Positions 43,006 to 52,733 are shown, counted from the first letter of the stretch. The stretch is DNA of 64,000 nucleotides from Zoogloea sp041908905 (GCF_041908905.1 NZ_JAYREK010000010.1:44189-108188); one strand, 5' to 3'. The notes: generated from the sequence alone by a model not told the origin. Numbers and translations: made by a program.

Positions 43006-44817
43006 CTAAGGATGTTCGGCGGCCAGCACCGCCTCGGCCCGCGCCCACCAGTCGACGAACTCGTGAACCGGCATCGGCGGCGCGTAGAGGTAACCCTGGG
43101 CGACGTCGCAGCCCATCCGGCTGAGGGCATCCTCGGCCTCGCGGTTCTCGACGCCTTCGGCGACCACCTCGAGATTGAAGGTGTGGGCGATGCGGACCAT
43201 CAGCTCGACGATGGCCCGGTCGCTCTCGGACGCCGAGATGCGCTCGACGAAGGACTTGTCGATCTTGAGCTCGTCGAGGGGCAGGCGCCGCAGGTAGTCC
43301 ATCGACGAGTAGCCGGTGCCGAAGTCATCCAGGGCGAGTCGACCGCCCTCCTGGCGCACCAGCTTGAGGGTTTCCGCGGAGGCCGCCTCGCCGGACACGA
43401 GGCCGCTCTCGGTGATCTCGAAACACAGGCGCGACGGCGAAACCCGCCAGGTATCGCAGGTCTGCCGGATGAACAGCGGCAGCTCCGGGTCGTTGAGGTC
43501 GTCGGCCACCACGTTGACCGAGACCCTCAGATCGCAACCGCGCGCCGTGAGGGTGGCCAGGATCTGCGCCGCCTGCTGGACGACCCAGCGGGACAGCAGC
43601 GGCGTCAGGCCGATCCGCTCGACGACCCGCAGGATCTCGGGGGGCGACACATGGCGCCCATCCGGCCGCCGCCAGCGCAACAGGGCCTCGGCGCCCACCA
43701 CCCGGCGGGACGGCAGGGCCACCTGGGGCTGAAGATAGAGCTGGAACTGCTGGGACTCCAGGGCCCGGGCGACCTCGGTTTCGAACGCCGCCTCGCCCTC
43801 GGCCCTGGCAGCGATCTCGCCGCCGTAGAGGTCGAAAGGCCGTCCGCCGGCCTTCGCCACGACGAGAGCCGAGCGGGCCGCCTGCTCGAGGGCCAGCGGC
43901 GCCTCCGCCTGCTCGGGGGCCAGCGCCCCGCCGGCGCAGAAGCGCGCCCGCAAGGCCGGAAAGCTGTTCGACCGCATGGTTTCGCAGGCGTCCACCAGCT
44001 TGTGGCCGGCCAGCGAGACCTGCGCCGCGTGGCGCAGGTCGGGCATCAGCACCGCCCATTCGTCGTCCCGGATGGAGCACAGGATGTCCTTCGAGCGCAG
44101 CACCCCGTGCATCACCTCGGACATGGCGAGGCGCAGGAGATCCCGCTCGTCGAGGGCCAGCACATCGACCGAGCGCCCCCACTCCACCTGCAGGACGACC
44201 AGCCCCAGCTGCTGCCCGCTCTGCGGCGACGGCAGCATGTCGCCCAGCAGGGCGAGGAAGCGCCGCCGGTTGGGCAGCCCGAGCACCGGATCGCCGTCCT
44301 CCGCCGCCAGGCGGGAGTTCTGCTCGTGGTCGACGGCAGCGGTGGCCAGCAGGCCGCCGAGGCACCACCCCAGGCGGACGAGGGCCCGCTGGATGTCGAG
44401 CTCGAGGCGATGGACCATCGCCCGCTCGCCAAACAGCCGCTCGTGACACAGGCCGATCAGCGCGTCGACGGCAATGAACGGAAACTCGGCTACCGCCCCG
44501 CCCAGGTAGCACTCGGACCAGCTGGACTGAAGGGCCGCCGGCCAGCCGGGCAGGAAATCCCATTGCCCGACGCCCGCCAGCTCCCGGCAGAACCCGCGCA
44601 GGGCGCGGCCCAGCCCTGCCTCGGCGTGCTCATCGTCGAGATTGAGGCGTTCGAGCAGGCCCGTCGCCAGCTCGGCGGCCGACACGATGCGCCCGAAGGC
44701 CCGCACCGCCGCCTGCTCCGCCGGGCCGATGCCATAGCGACGCAGCAGGCGGGCCACCGCCTCCCCGTCGAAGGGCTGGCCCCCCTGGAGGCCGGCGCAC
44801 GCGTCGAAGCGTGTCAT
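43006..44817 (-). CDS. c-di-GMP phosphodiesterase: degenerate GGDEF plus intact EAL
   Basis: 603 residues, no membrane helix. An N-terminal helical sensor-like region (about 1-165) precedes a GGDEF-fold domain (DPVLGLPNRRRFLALL) whose signature loop reads IRDDEWAVLM, so it is not an active cyclase. The EAL domain is complete: EALLRW, VSVNVVADDL, FEITESGLV, DDFGTGYSSMDY, LKIDKSFV and EGVEN. This predicts c-di-GMP hydrolysis, possibly controlled through the dead GGDEF domain. Its ATG overlaps the stop of the HD-GYP gene (ATGA), coupling the two. Confidence 0.92.
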   Translation of the reverse strand: MTRFDACAGLQGGQPFDGEAVARLLRRYGIGPAEQAAVRAFGRIVSAAELATGLLERLNLDDEHAEAGLGRALRGFCRELAGVGQWDFLPGWPAALQSSWSECYLGGAVAEFPFIAVDALIGLCHERLFGERAMVHRLELDIQRALVRLGWCLGGLLATAAVDHEQNSRLAAEDGDPVLGLPNRRRFLALLGDMLPSPQSGQQLGLVVLQVEWGRSVDVLALDERDLLRLAMSEVMHGVLRSKDILCSIRDDEWAVLMPDLRHAAQVSLAGHKLVDACETMRSNSFPALRARFCAGGALAPEQAEAPLALEQAARSALVVAKAGGRPFDLYGGEIAARAEGEAAFETEVARALESQQFQLYLQPQVALPSRRVVGAEALLRWRRPDGRHVSPPEILRVVERIGLTPLLSRWVVQQAAQILATLTARGCDLRVSVNVVADDLNDPELPLFIRQTCDTWRVSPSRLCFEITESGLVSGEAASAETLKLVRQEGGRLALDDFGTGYSSMDYLRRLPLDELKIDKSFVERISASESDRAIVELMVRIAHTFNLEVVAEGVENREAEDALSRMGCDVAQGYLYAPPMPVHEFVDWWARAEAVLAAEHP

Positions 44818-46358
44818 GAGAGATAGAACTCCGAGGCATCCACACCATAGGCCCCGGGCGGCAACGCCCGGACGATGGCACAGGGCTCACCCGTGGCCGT
44901 CGGCTGCTCGTAGAGGAGATCGAGCGTGTGGGGATAGGCGTTGGGCTGCTTGTCCGGCCCCAGCAGGATCATCACCCGCGGCTTGAGGCGACGGATGCGA
45001 TTCTGGGCGACGACCACCGCCACCTCGCCGGAATTGAGTTCGACCAGGGTGCCCACCGGGTAGAGCCCGATGCACTGGACGAACTGGTCGACGGTGCTCT
45101 CCGAAAACCCGACGCCCCGCTGCGCCCGCAGGGCGTCGAGCGCCACCTGGGCGCTGGCGGCCTCGCCATAGGGGCGCTCCCGGGTCATCGCGCAGTAGAT
45201 GTCGCACAGCCCGGCGATCTCGGCCATCAGCCCCACCTGGTCGCCCTGCAGGGCGCGGGGATAGCCGCTGCCGTCGCGGCGCTCGTGGTGCCGCGCCACG
45301 ATCTCCAGCATCGCCGGGGAAACACCCGACGAGGTGGACAGGATCTGCAGGGAGAAATCCACGTGGCACTGGAAGATCTGCTGCTCGCGGGGCGACAGGG
45401 GGCCATGCTTGAACAACAGCCGCTGGGGCAGCTTGAGCTTGCCGATGTCCTGCAGCATGCCGGCCATGCCGAGATGCCCCACCGACTCGTCGCCCAGCCC
45501 GAGATAGCGCCCGAAGATCATGACGTGGGCGGAAACGTCGAGGGAGTGGGCGTAGCTGTACTGGTCGGTCTGCTTGAGCCGGGCCAGCCACAACAGGGCA
45601 TCCGGGTTGCGGGCGACGCTCAGCACCATCTCGGACACCACGCCGCGCAGGCGCTCGAGATCCGGGTTGAGGCTGCGCTGCACGTCGAGGGCGACCTGGG
45701 CCAGCAGGCCCTGGGCCCGATTGACCAGCGGCAGGGCGGTGACGATCTCCTCTTCCAGGGGCGCCACCGGCTCGGCGTAGATCATCCCCGACGCCACCGC
45801 GCCGCCAGCCCCCGCGCCGGAGTGATCCGGGCGCGGGCGGCCAGCCTCGCCGCGCGGACGAGGCTGAACCTCGCTGGTGATCAGGGGGCGGCTCGCGGCA
45901 CGCTCGGCATACTCGACGGTCTCCGGCTCGCGGACGACCGGACGCGCACCCTCCCCACCCGCGCCGGGGTACACATGGGCCCACGGCGCCATGGGTTGCC
46001 CGGCAGCGTTGTCGGCGGCCGACGCCGCATCGCTGCGCCTGGAGCGCAGGGACCTCAGCAATCCGAAGAAATCCATCGGGCGCCGGCGGACTTCGGCCGG
46101 CACCTGGAACGAAGCCAGGCTTGCCGCGCGCTCGGTCCGGGATGCCGGCGGAGGCTCATCCGCCGCGCGCCATGCGTCCCCCACCGAGCGGGTGGGGTCC
46201 ACGTACACGAAGCGGCACAGCCCGCGCAGCTGGGCGAGCGTCTCCTCGTCCTCGACCACGAAGCCCTGCATCAGAAAAGGCGACTCCAGCCACGGACGAT
46301 CGAGCTCGGCGACAAACATGCCGATGCGCAGATCCGGAGCCGCGACGATTTCCTTCAA
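44814..46358 (-). CDS. DUF3391/HD-GYP protein with altered HD dyad
   Basis: 514 residues from a TTG at 46358, chosen because GGGAGAAT precedes it and the result (MKEIVAAPDLRIGMFVAEL) matches the usual DUF3391 opening; the frame extends to another TTG at 46400. After a disordered linker the HD-GYP domain shows YSYAHSLDVSAH, MLQDIGKLKLPQ, CHVDFSLQIL and HHERRDGSGYPRAL. The canonical HD dyad is QD (Q303, D304), so a metal ligand is missing, while GYP is intact. It may be a weakened c-di-GMP phosphodiesterase or a c-di-GMP-responsive scaffold. Confidence 0.88.
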   Translation of the reverse strand: MKEIVAAPDLRIGMFVAELDRPWLESPFLMQGFVVEDEETLAQLRGLCRFVYVDPTRSVGDAWRAADEPPPASRTERAASLASFQVPAEVRRRPMDFFGLLRSLRSRRSDAASAADNAAGQPMAPWAHVYPGAGGEGARPVVREPETVEYAERAASRPLITSEVQPRPRGEAGRPRPDHSGAGAGGAVASGMIYAEPVAPLEEEIVTALPLVNRAQGLLAQVALDVQRSLNPDLERLRGVVSEMVLSVARNPDALLWLARLKQTDQYSYAHSLDVSAHVMIFGRYLGLGDESVGHLGMAGMLQDIGKLKLPQRLLFKHGPLSPREQQIFQCHVDFSLQILSTSSGVSPAMLEIVARHHERRDGSGYPRALQGDQVGLMAEIAGLCDIYCAMTRERPYGEAASAQVALDALRAQRGVGFSESTVDQFVQCIGLYPVGTLVELNSGEVAVVVAQNRIRRLKPRVMILLGPDKQPNAYPHTLDLLYEQPTATGEPCAIVRALPPGAYGVDASEFYLS

Positions 46359-46411
46359 ATAATTCTCCCAGAATGGCTTTACACCCTGTAACAGGCGCAA
46401 ACAATCGGTTT

Positions 46412-47449
46412 TTACGGCGCGGGATTCGTGAACTGAAGGTGAATGTCATCAATTTCCGCAAGGATATGCTGATCAAGAACCCGCGAACAAGCCTTGAGAT
46501 TCTCGTCGAGTTGTGCCACCGAGGTCGCTCCGACGATGGTGCTCGTGACAAAACCCTGGCTCGCCACGAAGGCCAGCGCCAGTTCGGTGGGCCTCATGCC
46601 GTGGCGGCGGGCAAGCGCCACGTAGGCCTCGACGGCCGGGCGCACGTTGCTCTTGGCATACCGAGCCCCGAAGGCCGGAAAGAGCGAGAGGCGCGCGTCA
46701 GCCGGCGGGTTGTCCAGATACTTGCCGGTCAGGTGGCCGAAACCGAGCACCGAATAGGGCAGCAGGCTAACCTGCTCCCGGAAGCACACCTCCGCCAGGG
46801 TCTGCTCGAAGACCCGGTTCAGCAGGCTGTAGGCGTTCTGCACCGAGACGACCCGCGGCAGGCCCAGCGCGTCGGCCGCCTGGAGAAACTGCATGAGGCC
46901 CCAGGGGTGCTCGTTGGAGAGCCCCACGTGGCGGATCTTGCCCTCGGCCACCAGCTCGGCCAGGGCCTCCAGCTGCTCGGGGATCGGCGTCGCCGGCCGC
47001 TCGGCCGCCGCATCGAAGCGCCACTGGCCGAACATCGGCTGGTTACGGGCCGGCCAGTGGATCTGGTAGAGGTCGATGTACTCGGTGCCGAGCCGGCGCA
47101 GGCTGTCCTCGACGGCCGTGCGGATGTTGGCGCGATCGAGGGCCAGCGGGCCGCCGCGGATCCAGGGCAGCTGACGGCCCAGGCCCGTCACCTTGGTGGC
47201 GATCACCAGCTTCTCCCGCGGCTTGCCCTTCAGCCACGAACCGACGATCCGCTCCGTCGCGCCCTGGGTTTCGGCGCGGGTCGGCACGGGGTACATCTCG
47301 GCCATGTCGATGAAATTGACGCCATGCTCGAGGGCGAGATCCAGCTGGGCGTGGCCGTCCGCCTCGGAGTTCTGCTGACCGAAGGTCATCGTTCCCAGGC
47401 ACACGGAGGACACCTGCAGGGTGCTGGTGCCAAGCTTGCGGTATTCCAT
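46412..47449 (-). CDS. tas: NADP(H)-dependent aldo/keto reductase, Tas family
   Basis: 345 residues from the ATG at 47449 (MEYRKLGTSTLQVSSVCLGT). The catalytic tetrad is visible: Asp and Tyr in FIDMAEMYPVP, Lys in VIATKV and His in YQIHWP. NADPH-binding elements GHLTGKYL and STIVGATSVAQLDENL follow. The MYPVP motif is typical of the Tas subgroup. It reduces carbonyl compounds in the cytoplasm; the natural substrate is unknown. The upstream region is shared with the divergent rlmM gene. Confidence 0.9.
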   Translation of the reverse strand: MEYRKLGTSTLQVSSVCLGTMTFGQQNSEADGHAQLDLALEHGVNFIDMAEMYPVPTRAETQGATERIVGSWLKGKPREKLVIATKVTGLGRQLPWIRGGPLALDRANIRTAVEDSLRRLGTEYIDLYQIHWPARNQPMFGQWRFDAAAERPATPIPEQLEALAELVAEGKIRHVGLSNEHPWGLMQFLQAADALGLPRVVSVQNAYSLLNRVFEQTLAEVCFREQVSLLPYSVLGFGHLTGKYLDNPPADARLSLFPAFGARYAKSNVRPAVEAYVALARRHGMRPTELALAFVASQGFVTSTIVGATSVAQLDENLKACSRVLDQHILAEIDDIHLQFTNPAP

Positions 47450-47564
47450 TGAAGACTCCAGAAGTGAAATCGGGGACACAGGGCTGCGCGGCCGGCTTCG
47501 GTTATCATCCGAAGCCCGTCGAGGGGCCGACGCCCCCACGCCCGAACGATCTTACACGCCCCCT

Positions 47565-48656
47565 ATGGAATCCATCCCCACCCGTCATCGCGCCCATGAC
47601 GCCCTCGGGCTGCTGGTGCAATGCCGCCCCGGCTTCGAGGCCGACGCCGGCCAGGAGCTCCAGGCGAGCCCGGCGCGACTGGCCGCCGCCGTGCACGGCC
47701 AGCCGCAGAGCGGTTTCGTCTTCCTGGCCCTCGAGCAGGCCCTGCCCCACGACGAACTGCGCCGCCGCCTGGACGTCTCGCGGCTGGTGTTCGCCCGCCA
47801 GAGCTGCCAGGTGCTGGCCGTCATCGACGACCTCCCCGAGCGCGACCGCCTGACGCCGCTGGTACAGCGCATCGAAGGCTTCCAGGAGCGCTTCTCCGCC
47901 CTCCTGCTCGAAACCCCCGACACCAACGAAGGCAAGCAGCAGTCCGGCTTCCTGCGGCGCTTCGGCCCGCTGCTCGAGGCCGCCCTCGGCAAGGCCGGCT
48001 GCCTGCGCCCCGACTCGCCGCACCTGCCGCGCCTGCATGTGTTCTTCGTCGGCGCCCGCCAGGTGTGGCTGGGCGTCAGCCTGGCCAGCGAAGGCTCCGC
48101 CTGGCCGATGGGCATCCCCCGCCTGCGGATGCCCAAAGAAGCGCCCAGCCGGTCCACCCTCAAGCTCGCCGAGGCCATCCTCACCCTGCTCTCGCCGGAC
48201 GAGCAGAAATCGACGCTCCGTCCGGGGCTCACCGCCGTCGACCTGGGCGCGGCCCCCGGCGGCTGGAGCTGGCAGCTGGTCAGTCGCGGCCTGCGCGTCA
48301 CCGCCATCGACAACGGCCCGATCGCCCCGTCGGTGACGGCCACCGGGCTCATCGAACACCTGCGCGCCGACGGCCTCACCTGGCGCCCCAAGAAACCCGT
48401 CGAATGGATGGTCTGCGACATGGTCGAGCAGCCCTCCCGGATCGCCCCGATCATGGCCGACTGGGTCGCCACCGCGCGCTGCCGGCGGAGCATCTTCAAC
48501 CTGAAGCTGCCCATGAAGAAGCGCCACGACGAGGTCGAACGCTGCCGCCAGCTGATCGACCAGCGCATGCGCGCCGCCGGGGTCAAATACGTATTGCGAA
48601 TCAGGCACCTCTACCACGATCGCGAAGAGGTCACCTGCTATCTGACGCGGCGCTGA
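47565..48656 (+). CDS. rlmM: 23S rRNA (cytidine-2'-O)-methyltransferase
   Basis: 363 residues from the ATG at 47565 (MESIPTRH). The N-terminal THUMP-like region (LLVQCRPGFEADAGQEL) is followed by a Rossmann methyltransferase with SAM motif VDLGAAPGGWSWQL and later VCDMVEQPSRIAPIM and NLKLPMKKRHDEV. This is the RlmM family, which 2'-O-methylates C2498 of 23S rRNA. The length is normal. Confidence 0.93.
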   Translation: MESIPTRHRAHDALGLLVQCRPGFEADAGQELQASPARLAAAVHGQPQSGFVFLALEQALPHDELRRRLDVSRLVFARQSCQVLAVIDDLPERDRLTPLVQRIEGFQERFSALLLETPDTNEGKQQSGFLRRFGPLLEAALGKAGCLRPDSPHLPRLHVFFVGARQVWLGVSLASEGSAWPMGIPRLRMPKEAPSRSTLKLAEAILTLLSPDEQKSTLRPGLTAVDLGAAPGGWSWQLVSRGLRVTAIDNGPIAPSVTATGLIEHLRADGLTWRPKKPVEWMVCDMVEQPSRIAPIMADWVATARCRRSIFNLKLPMKKRHDEVERCRQLIDQRMRAAGVKYVLRIRHLYHDREEVTCYLTRR

Positions 48657-48669
48657 TGGCCGGCCGATG

Positions 48670-48675
48670 TATAAT
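48670..48675 (+). promoter_or_regulatory. Likely -10 element for rhlE
   Basis: A consensus TATAAT directly preceded by TG (near extended -10) about 60 bp before the rhlE ATG. No good -35 is present at 17 bp, so the call rests on the -10 alone. Confidence 0.4.
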
Positions 48676-48736
48676 GCTGCTCTACCTGAATGGTGCACTG
48701 CACTAAATTGCGGTCACCCATAACCTGAACGTACCC

Positions 48737-50218
48737 ATGTCGTTTTCCGAACTCGGACTCATTCCTGAAATCCTGCGGGCTGTCACCGACGCCGGCTACA
48801 CCGAACCCACGCCGATCCAGCGCCAGGCCATTCCGGTCGTCCTGGCCGGCCACGACGTCATGGGCGGCGCCCAAACCGGCACCGGCAAGACCGCGGGCTT
48901 CACCCTGCCCCTGCTCAACCGCCTCGCCCGCCACGCCAGCACGTCGGCCAGCCCGGCGCGCCACCCGGTCCGCGCCCTGATCCTGGCGCCGACCCGCGAG
49001 CTGGCCATGCAGGTCTTCGAGTCCGTCAAGATGTACTCCAGGCATCTGCCGCTGCGCAGCATCTGCATCTATGGCGGCGTCGACATGAACCCGCAGATCC
49101 AGGAGCTCCGCCGGGGCATCGAGATCGTCGTCGCCACGCCGGGCCGCCTGCTCGACCACGTGCAGCAAAAGACGATCGCGCTGGGCCAGGTCGAGATGCT
49201 CGTCCTCGACGAAGCCGACCGCATGCTCGACATGGGCTTCATCCCCGACATCCGGCGCATCCTCGCCCTGCTCCCGGCCAATCGCCAGAGCCTGCTGTTC
49301 TCCGCGACCTTCTCCGACGAGATCAAGAAGCTCGCCGACCAGATGCTCAAGAACCCGCAGCTGATCGAGGTCGCGCGCCGCAACATGGTCAGCGAGACGA
49401 TCACCCACATCGTCCACCCGGTCTCCAGCGGCCTGAAGCGCAACCTGCTGGCCCACATCGTCCGCCACGAGGACGAGACCAACCAAGTGCTGGTCTTCGT
49501 CGACACCAAGTTCGCCTGCAGCCGGCTGGCCCACTTTCTCGAGCGGCACGGCATCTCCGCCGACTCGATCCACGGCGACAAGAGCCAGCAGGCCCGCACC
49601 GAAACCCTCGAGAACTTCAAGAGCGGCAAGGTCCGGGTGCTGGTCGCCACCGACGTGGCGGCCCGCGGCCTGGACATCGAAGACCTCCCCTCGGTGATCA
49701 ACTTCGAGCTGCCCCACACCGCCGAAGACTACGTCCATCGCATCGGCCGTACGGGTCGGGCGGGCAAGAAGGGCAAGGCGGTCTCCCTCGTCAGCTCCGA
49801 GGAGCGCCATCGCCTGGCCGACATCCAGAAGCTGATCAAGCTCGAGATCAAGCAGGAGATCGTCCCCGGCTACGACCCGGAGCCCGACTTCTTCGACGCC
49901 GACGCGGGCAGGCGCCGCCGCTCTGCCCCGAGCGCCAGCACCCCCCGCTCCGAAGAACGCACCCGCACCGACGAACGCCCGAGCGCCGAGCGCCGGAAGC
50001 GCAGCGAACGGGAGCCCTCCTCCGGCAGCCGCGAACCGCAACGCCGTCGGCAGCCCTCGCACATCGCGCCCAACGGCTTCGACTTCAACAAGCCCTACGA
50101 GCAACGCGAGATGGCAGGCCCGGCGCCGGACGCCGCCGAAGCGGCCATCGCCCCCACCCAGAAATCCCAGCGTCCGATCGCCTTCCTGCTGGGCGGCCTG
50201 GGGCGCAAGAGCAAGTAA
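48737..50218 (+). CDS. rhlE: DEAD-box ATP-dependent RNA helicase RhlE
   Basis: 493 residues with all helicase motifs: Q motif (PTPIQRQAIP), GGAQTGTGKT, PTRELAMQ, LDEADRM, LLFSATFS, VATDVAARGLDI and HRIGRTGRAG. The C-terminal about 110 residues are Arg/Ser/Pro-rich and disordered, as in RhlE, and end with GFDFNKPYE and a basic tail. It acts in ribosome assembly and RNA turnover. Confidence 0.94.
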   Translation: MSFSELGLIPEILRAVTDAGYTEPTPIQRQAIPVVLAGHDVMGGAQTGTGKTAGFTLPLLNRLARHASTSASPARHPVRALILAPTRELAMQVFESVKMYSRHLPLRSICIYGGVDMNPQIQELRRGIEIVVATPGRLLDHVQQKTIALGQVEMLVLDEADRMLDMGFIPDIRRILALLPANRQSLLFSATFSDEIKKLADQMLKNPQLIEVARRNMVSETITHIVHPVSSGLKRNLLAHIVRHEDETNQVLVFVDTKFACSRLAHFLERHGISADSIHGDKSQQARTETLENFKSGKVRVLVATDVAARGLDIEDLPSVINFELPHTAEDYVHRIGRTGRAGKKGKAVSLVSSEERHRLADIQKLIKLEIKQEIVPGYDPEPDFFDADAGRRRRSAPSASTPRSEERTRTDERPSAERRKRSEREPSSGSREPQRRRQPSHIAPNGFDFNKPYEQREMAGPAPDAAEAAIAPTQKSQRPIAFLLGGLGRKSK

Positions 50219-50267
50219 GCCGCGCTTTGCCTGGCCGGTTCGGCAAGGCACAGGCCCCAATACAAAA

Positions 50268-50287
50268 CGGCACCCGCGGGTGCCGTC
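50268..50287 (+). terminator. Terminator-like hairpin between rhlE and aceB
   Basis: Perfect 10-bp inverted repeat ACGGCACCCG/CGGGTGCCGT between two converging genes; a short T-containing stretch follows on the plus strand (CTTGTCGTT) and A-rich bases precede it, so it could serve both directions. Confidence 0.6.
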
Positions 50288-50326
50288 TTGTCGTTCAGGC
50301 CCCGGCCAGGCGGGGCTGAAGGCAGA

Positions 50327-51925
50327 TTACTCCATCGCCTCGTACAGCGGCAGGGTCAGGAACTCCGGGTATTCCGGGGTCAGCGACATCTTGTCGAAGA
50401 TCACCGCGGCCTGGTCGTAGCTGGCGGTGTCCTCGCCCTGGGCGGTGACGGTGGCCTTCACCTTGGCGAGCTCCTCGGCGATCATCGGGCGGACCATCTC
50501 GACGGTGACCTTGCGGCCGTCGTCCAGCACGCCCTTCGGGCTGACCACCCACTGCCACACCTGGGAGCGGGAGATCTCGGCGGTGGCCGCGTCTTCCATC
50601 AGGTTGTGGATGGGCACGCAGCCGTTGCCGGCGAGCCAGGAGCCCAGGTAGTGGATGCCCACATTGATGTTGTTGCGCAGGCCGGCCTCGGTGATCGGGG
50701 TGGTCGGGCGGAAGTCGAGCCACTGCTCGGGGCCGAACTTGCCGTCAACCTGCTTCTCCCACTGGTTGGGCTTGTCGCCGAGCACCTTGACGAACTCTTC
50801 CATGGCGATCGAGACGAGGCCCGGGTGGGCCACCCAGCCGCCGTCGAAGCCGTCGTTGGCGTCGCGGGTCTTGTCATGGCGGATGCCGGCCAGGGCCTTC
50901 TCGTTGGCTTCCGGGTCGCCCTTGATCGGGATCAGCGCGGACATGCCGCCCATCGCCGGCGCGCCGCGCTTGTGGCAGGCCTGCACCAGGGCCAGCGCGT
51001 AGCCGCGCATGAACGGCACTTCCATGGTGATGGCGCCGCGCTGGGCCAGGCAGAAGTCCTTGTTCTTCTTGAACTTCTTGATGCACGAGAAAATGTAGTC
51101 CCAGCGCCCGGCGTTGAGGCCGGCGGAGTGGTTGCGCAGCTCGTAGAGGATCTCTTCCATCTCGAAGGTGGCGAGGATGGTCTCGACCAGCACGGTGGCC
51201 TTGATGGTGCCCTGGGGGATGCCGATGTGGTCCTGGGCCATCACGAAGATGTCGTTCCACAGGCGGGCCTCGAGGTGGCTCTCCATCTTGGGCAGGTAGT
51301 AGAACGGGCCGGCACCGCGGGCGATCTGCTCCTTGGCGTTGTGGAAGAACACCAGGCCGAAGTCGAAGATGCCGCCGGAGACGCGCTGGCCATCAACGGT
51401 CACGTGCTTCTCGTCCAGGTGCCAGCCGCGCGGGCGGATCTGCAGGGTGGCGATCTTGTCGCCCAGCTTGTATTCCTTGCCGGCTTCGTTCTTGAACGAC
51501 AGCTCGCGGCGGATGGCCTTGTAGAGGTTGATCTGGCCCTGGATCTGGTTGTCCCACTTCGGGCTGTTGGAGTCCTCGAAGTCGGTCATGTAGGAATCGG
51601 CGCCGGAGTTGAAGGCGTTGATGATCATCTTGGCCTCGACCGGGCCGGTGATCTCGACGCGACGGCACTCGAGGGCCTTCGGCAGCGGGGCCACCTTCCA
51701 GTCGCCTTCGCGGATGTGCTTGGTCTCGGGCAGGAAGTCGGGCATCTCGCCGGCGTCGATGCGGGCCTGGCGCTCGACGCGGGCCTTCAGGAGCTCCTGG
51801 CGGCGGGGCTCGAAGGCGCGGTGCAGCTTGGCGACGAACTCGAGGGCCTCGGGGGTGAGGATGGTTTCGTAGCCCGGCTGGAGGGGGGCGGTGATCTGCA
51901 TGCCTTGGGGCAGGGTGAGGCTCAT
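50327..51925 (-). CDS. aceB: Malate synthase A
   Basis: 532 residues; condenses glyoxylate and acetyl-CoA to malate in the glyoxylate cycle. Conserved blocks include FEDSNSPKWDNQI, RPRGWHLDEKHV, ATVLVETILATFEMEEILYE, GRWDYIFSCIKKF and LLG-equivalent HYLGSWLAGNGCVPI. The length is typical of isoform A. It is the third gene of a minus-strand operon, 21 bp after the TauE gene, and a TAAAGGAGC ribosome site precedes the ATG. Confidence 0.96.
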   Translation of the reverse strand: MSLTLPQGMQITAPLQPGYETILTPEALEFVAKLHRAFEPRRQELLKARVERQARIDAGEMPDFLPETKHIREGDWKVAPLPKALECRRVEITGPVEAKMIINAFNSGADSYMTDFEDSNSPKWDNQIQGQINLYKAIRRELSFKNEAGKEYKLGDKIATLQIRPRGWHLDEKHVTVDGQRVSGGIFDFGLVFFHNAKEQIARGAGPFYYLPKMESHLEARLWNDIFVMAQDHIGIPQGTIKATVLVETILATFEMEEILYELRNHSAGLNAGRWDYIFSCIKKFKKNKDFCLAQRGAITMEVPFMRGYALALVQACHKRGAPAMGGMSALIPIKGDPEANEKALAGIRHDKTRDANDGFDGGWVAHPGLVSIAMEEFVKVLGDKPNQWEKQVDGKFGPEQWLDFRPTTPITEAGLRNNINVGIHYLGSWLAGNGCVPIHNLMEDAATAEISRSQVWQWVVSPKGVLDDGRKVTVEMVRPMIAEELAKVKATVTAQGEDTASYDQAAVIFDKMSLTPEYPEFLTLPLYEAME

Positions 51926-51946
51926 GGAAGCTCCTTTAGGTGAAGG

Positions 51947-52732
51947 TTAAGAATAAGTCTTGATGAAATAGATGACGCTCAGCACGCTGCCCACCGCGAC
52001 CACCAGCCGGCGCAGCCAGATGGCCGGCAGGCGGCGGGCGAAGGCCGCACCGGCGAAGGCGCCGGCCATGGCGGTGGCGATCATCAGCAGGGTGTGGGGC
52101 CAGCTGATGGCGCCGGCGATGATGAAGGTGGCCGCGGCGACGGTGTAGTTGACCGCCGAGGTGAGGTTCTTGAGGCCGTTGAGCTCCTGCATGTCCTCGA
52201 CGCCCTGGATCGCCAGGGCCGCCAGGGTGAGAATGCCCATCCCGGCGCCGAAGAAACCGCCGTAGATCGCCACGATGGTCTGGAAGATCAGGCCGCCCAA
52301 GCCCCCGGGCGTGCCGGCCGCCCTGGCCCCCAGCCCGAGCCGGGCCTTGGCGGCGGCGACACCCCGGCTGATCTGACCGGAGAAGGCAAACAGGCAGGTG
52401 GCCGTGAGCAGCAGCCAGGGCACCAGGCGCGAGAAGGCGGCGTTGGAAGTGGCAAGCAGCAGCAGGCTGCCGCTGACCCCGCCAATCAGCGAGACCAGCA
52501 CCAGCAGCAGCGTCCAGCGCGGATGGCGGCTCACCTCACGGCGGTAGGCCCAGGCGCTCGACAGGCTGGCCGGCCACATGGCCACGGTGTTGCTGGCGTT
52601 GGCCATCACCGGCGGCACGCCGGCGGCCAGCAGGGCCGGAAACGAGAAGAAGGTGCCGCCCCCGGCGATGGCGTTCATGCCACCAGCCAGGAAGGCGCCG
52701 CCACCGACGAGGAGGAGCTGCGTGGCGTCCAT
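51947..52732 (-). CDS. TauE/SafE-family membrane exporter/permease
   Basis: 261 residues, nearly all membrane helices: LLLVGGGAFLAGGMNAIAGG (family motif GxxxGxxxxxAGGG), LLLVLVSLIGGVSGSLLLL, LIFQTIVAIYGGFFGAGMGI and the C-terminal VVAVGSVLSVIYF. TauE/SafE proteins export small organic or sulfur-containing anions. The start lies 1 bp beyond the dehalogenase stop, so the two are coupled. The substrate may be a two- or three-carbon acid given the operon. Confidence 0.9.
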   Translation of the reverse strand: MDATQLLLVGGGAFLAGGMNAIAGGGTFFSFPALLAAGVPPVMANASNTVAMWPASLSSAWAYRREVSRHPRWTLLLVLVSLIGGVSGSLLLLATSNAAFSRLVPWLLLTATCLFAFSGQISRGVAAAKARLGLGARAAGTPGGLGGLIFQTIVAIYGGFFGAGMGILTLAALAIQGVEDMQELNGLKNLTSAVNYTVAAATFIIAGAISWPHTLLMIATAMAGAFAGAAFARRLPAIWLRRLVVAVGSVLSVIYFIKTYS

Positions 52733-52733
52733 C

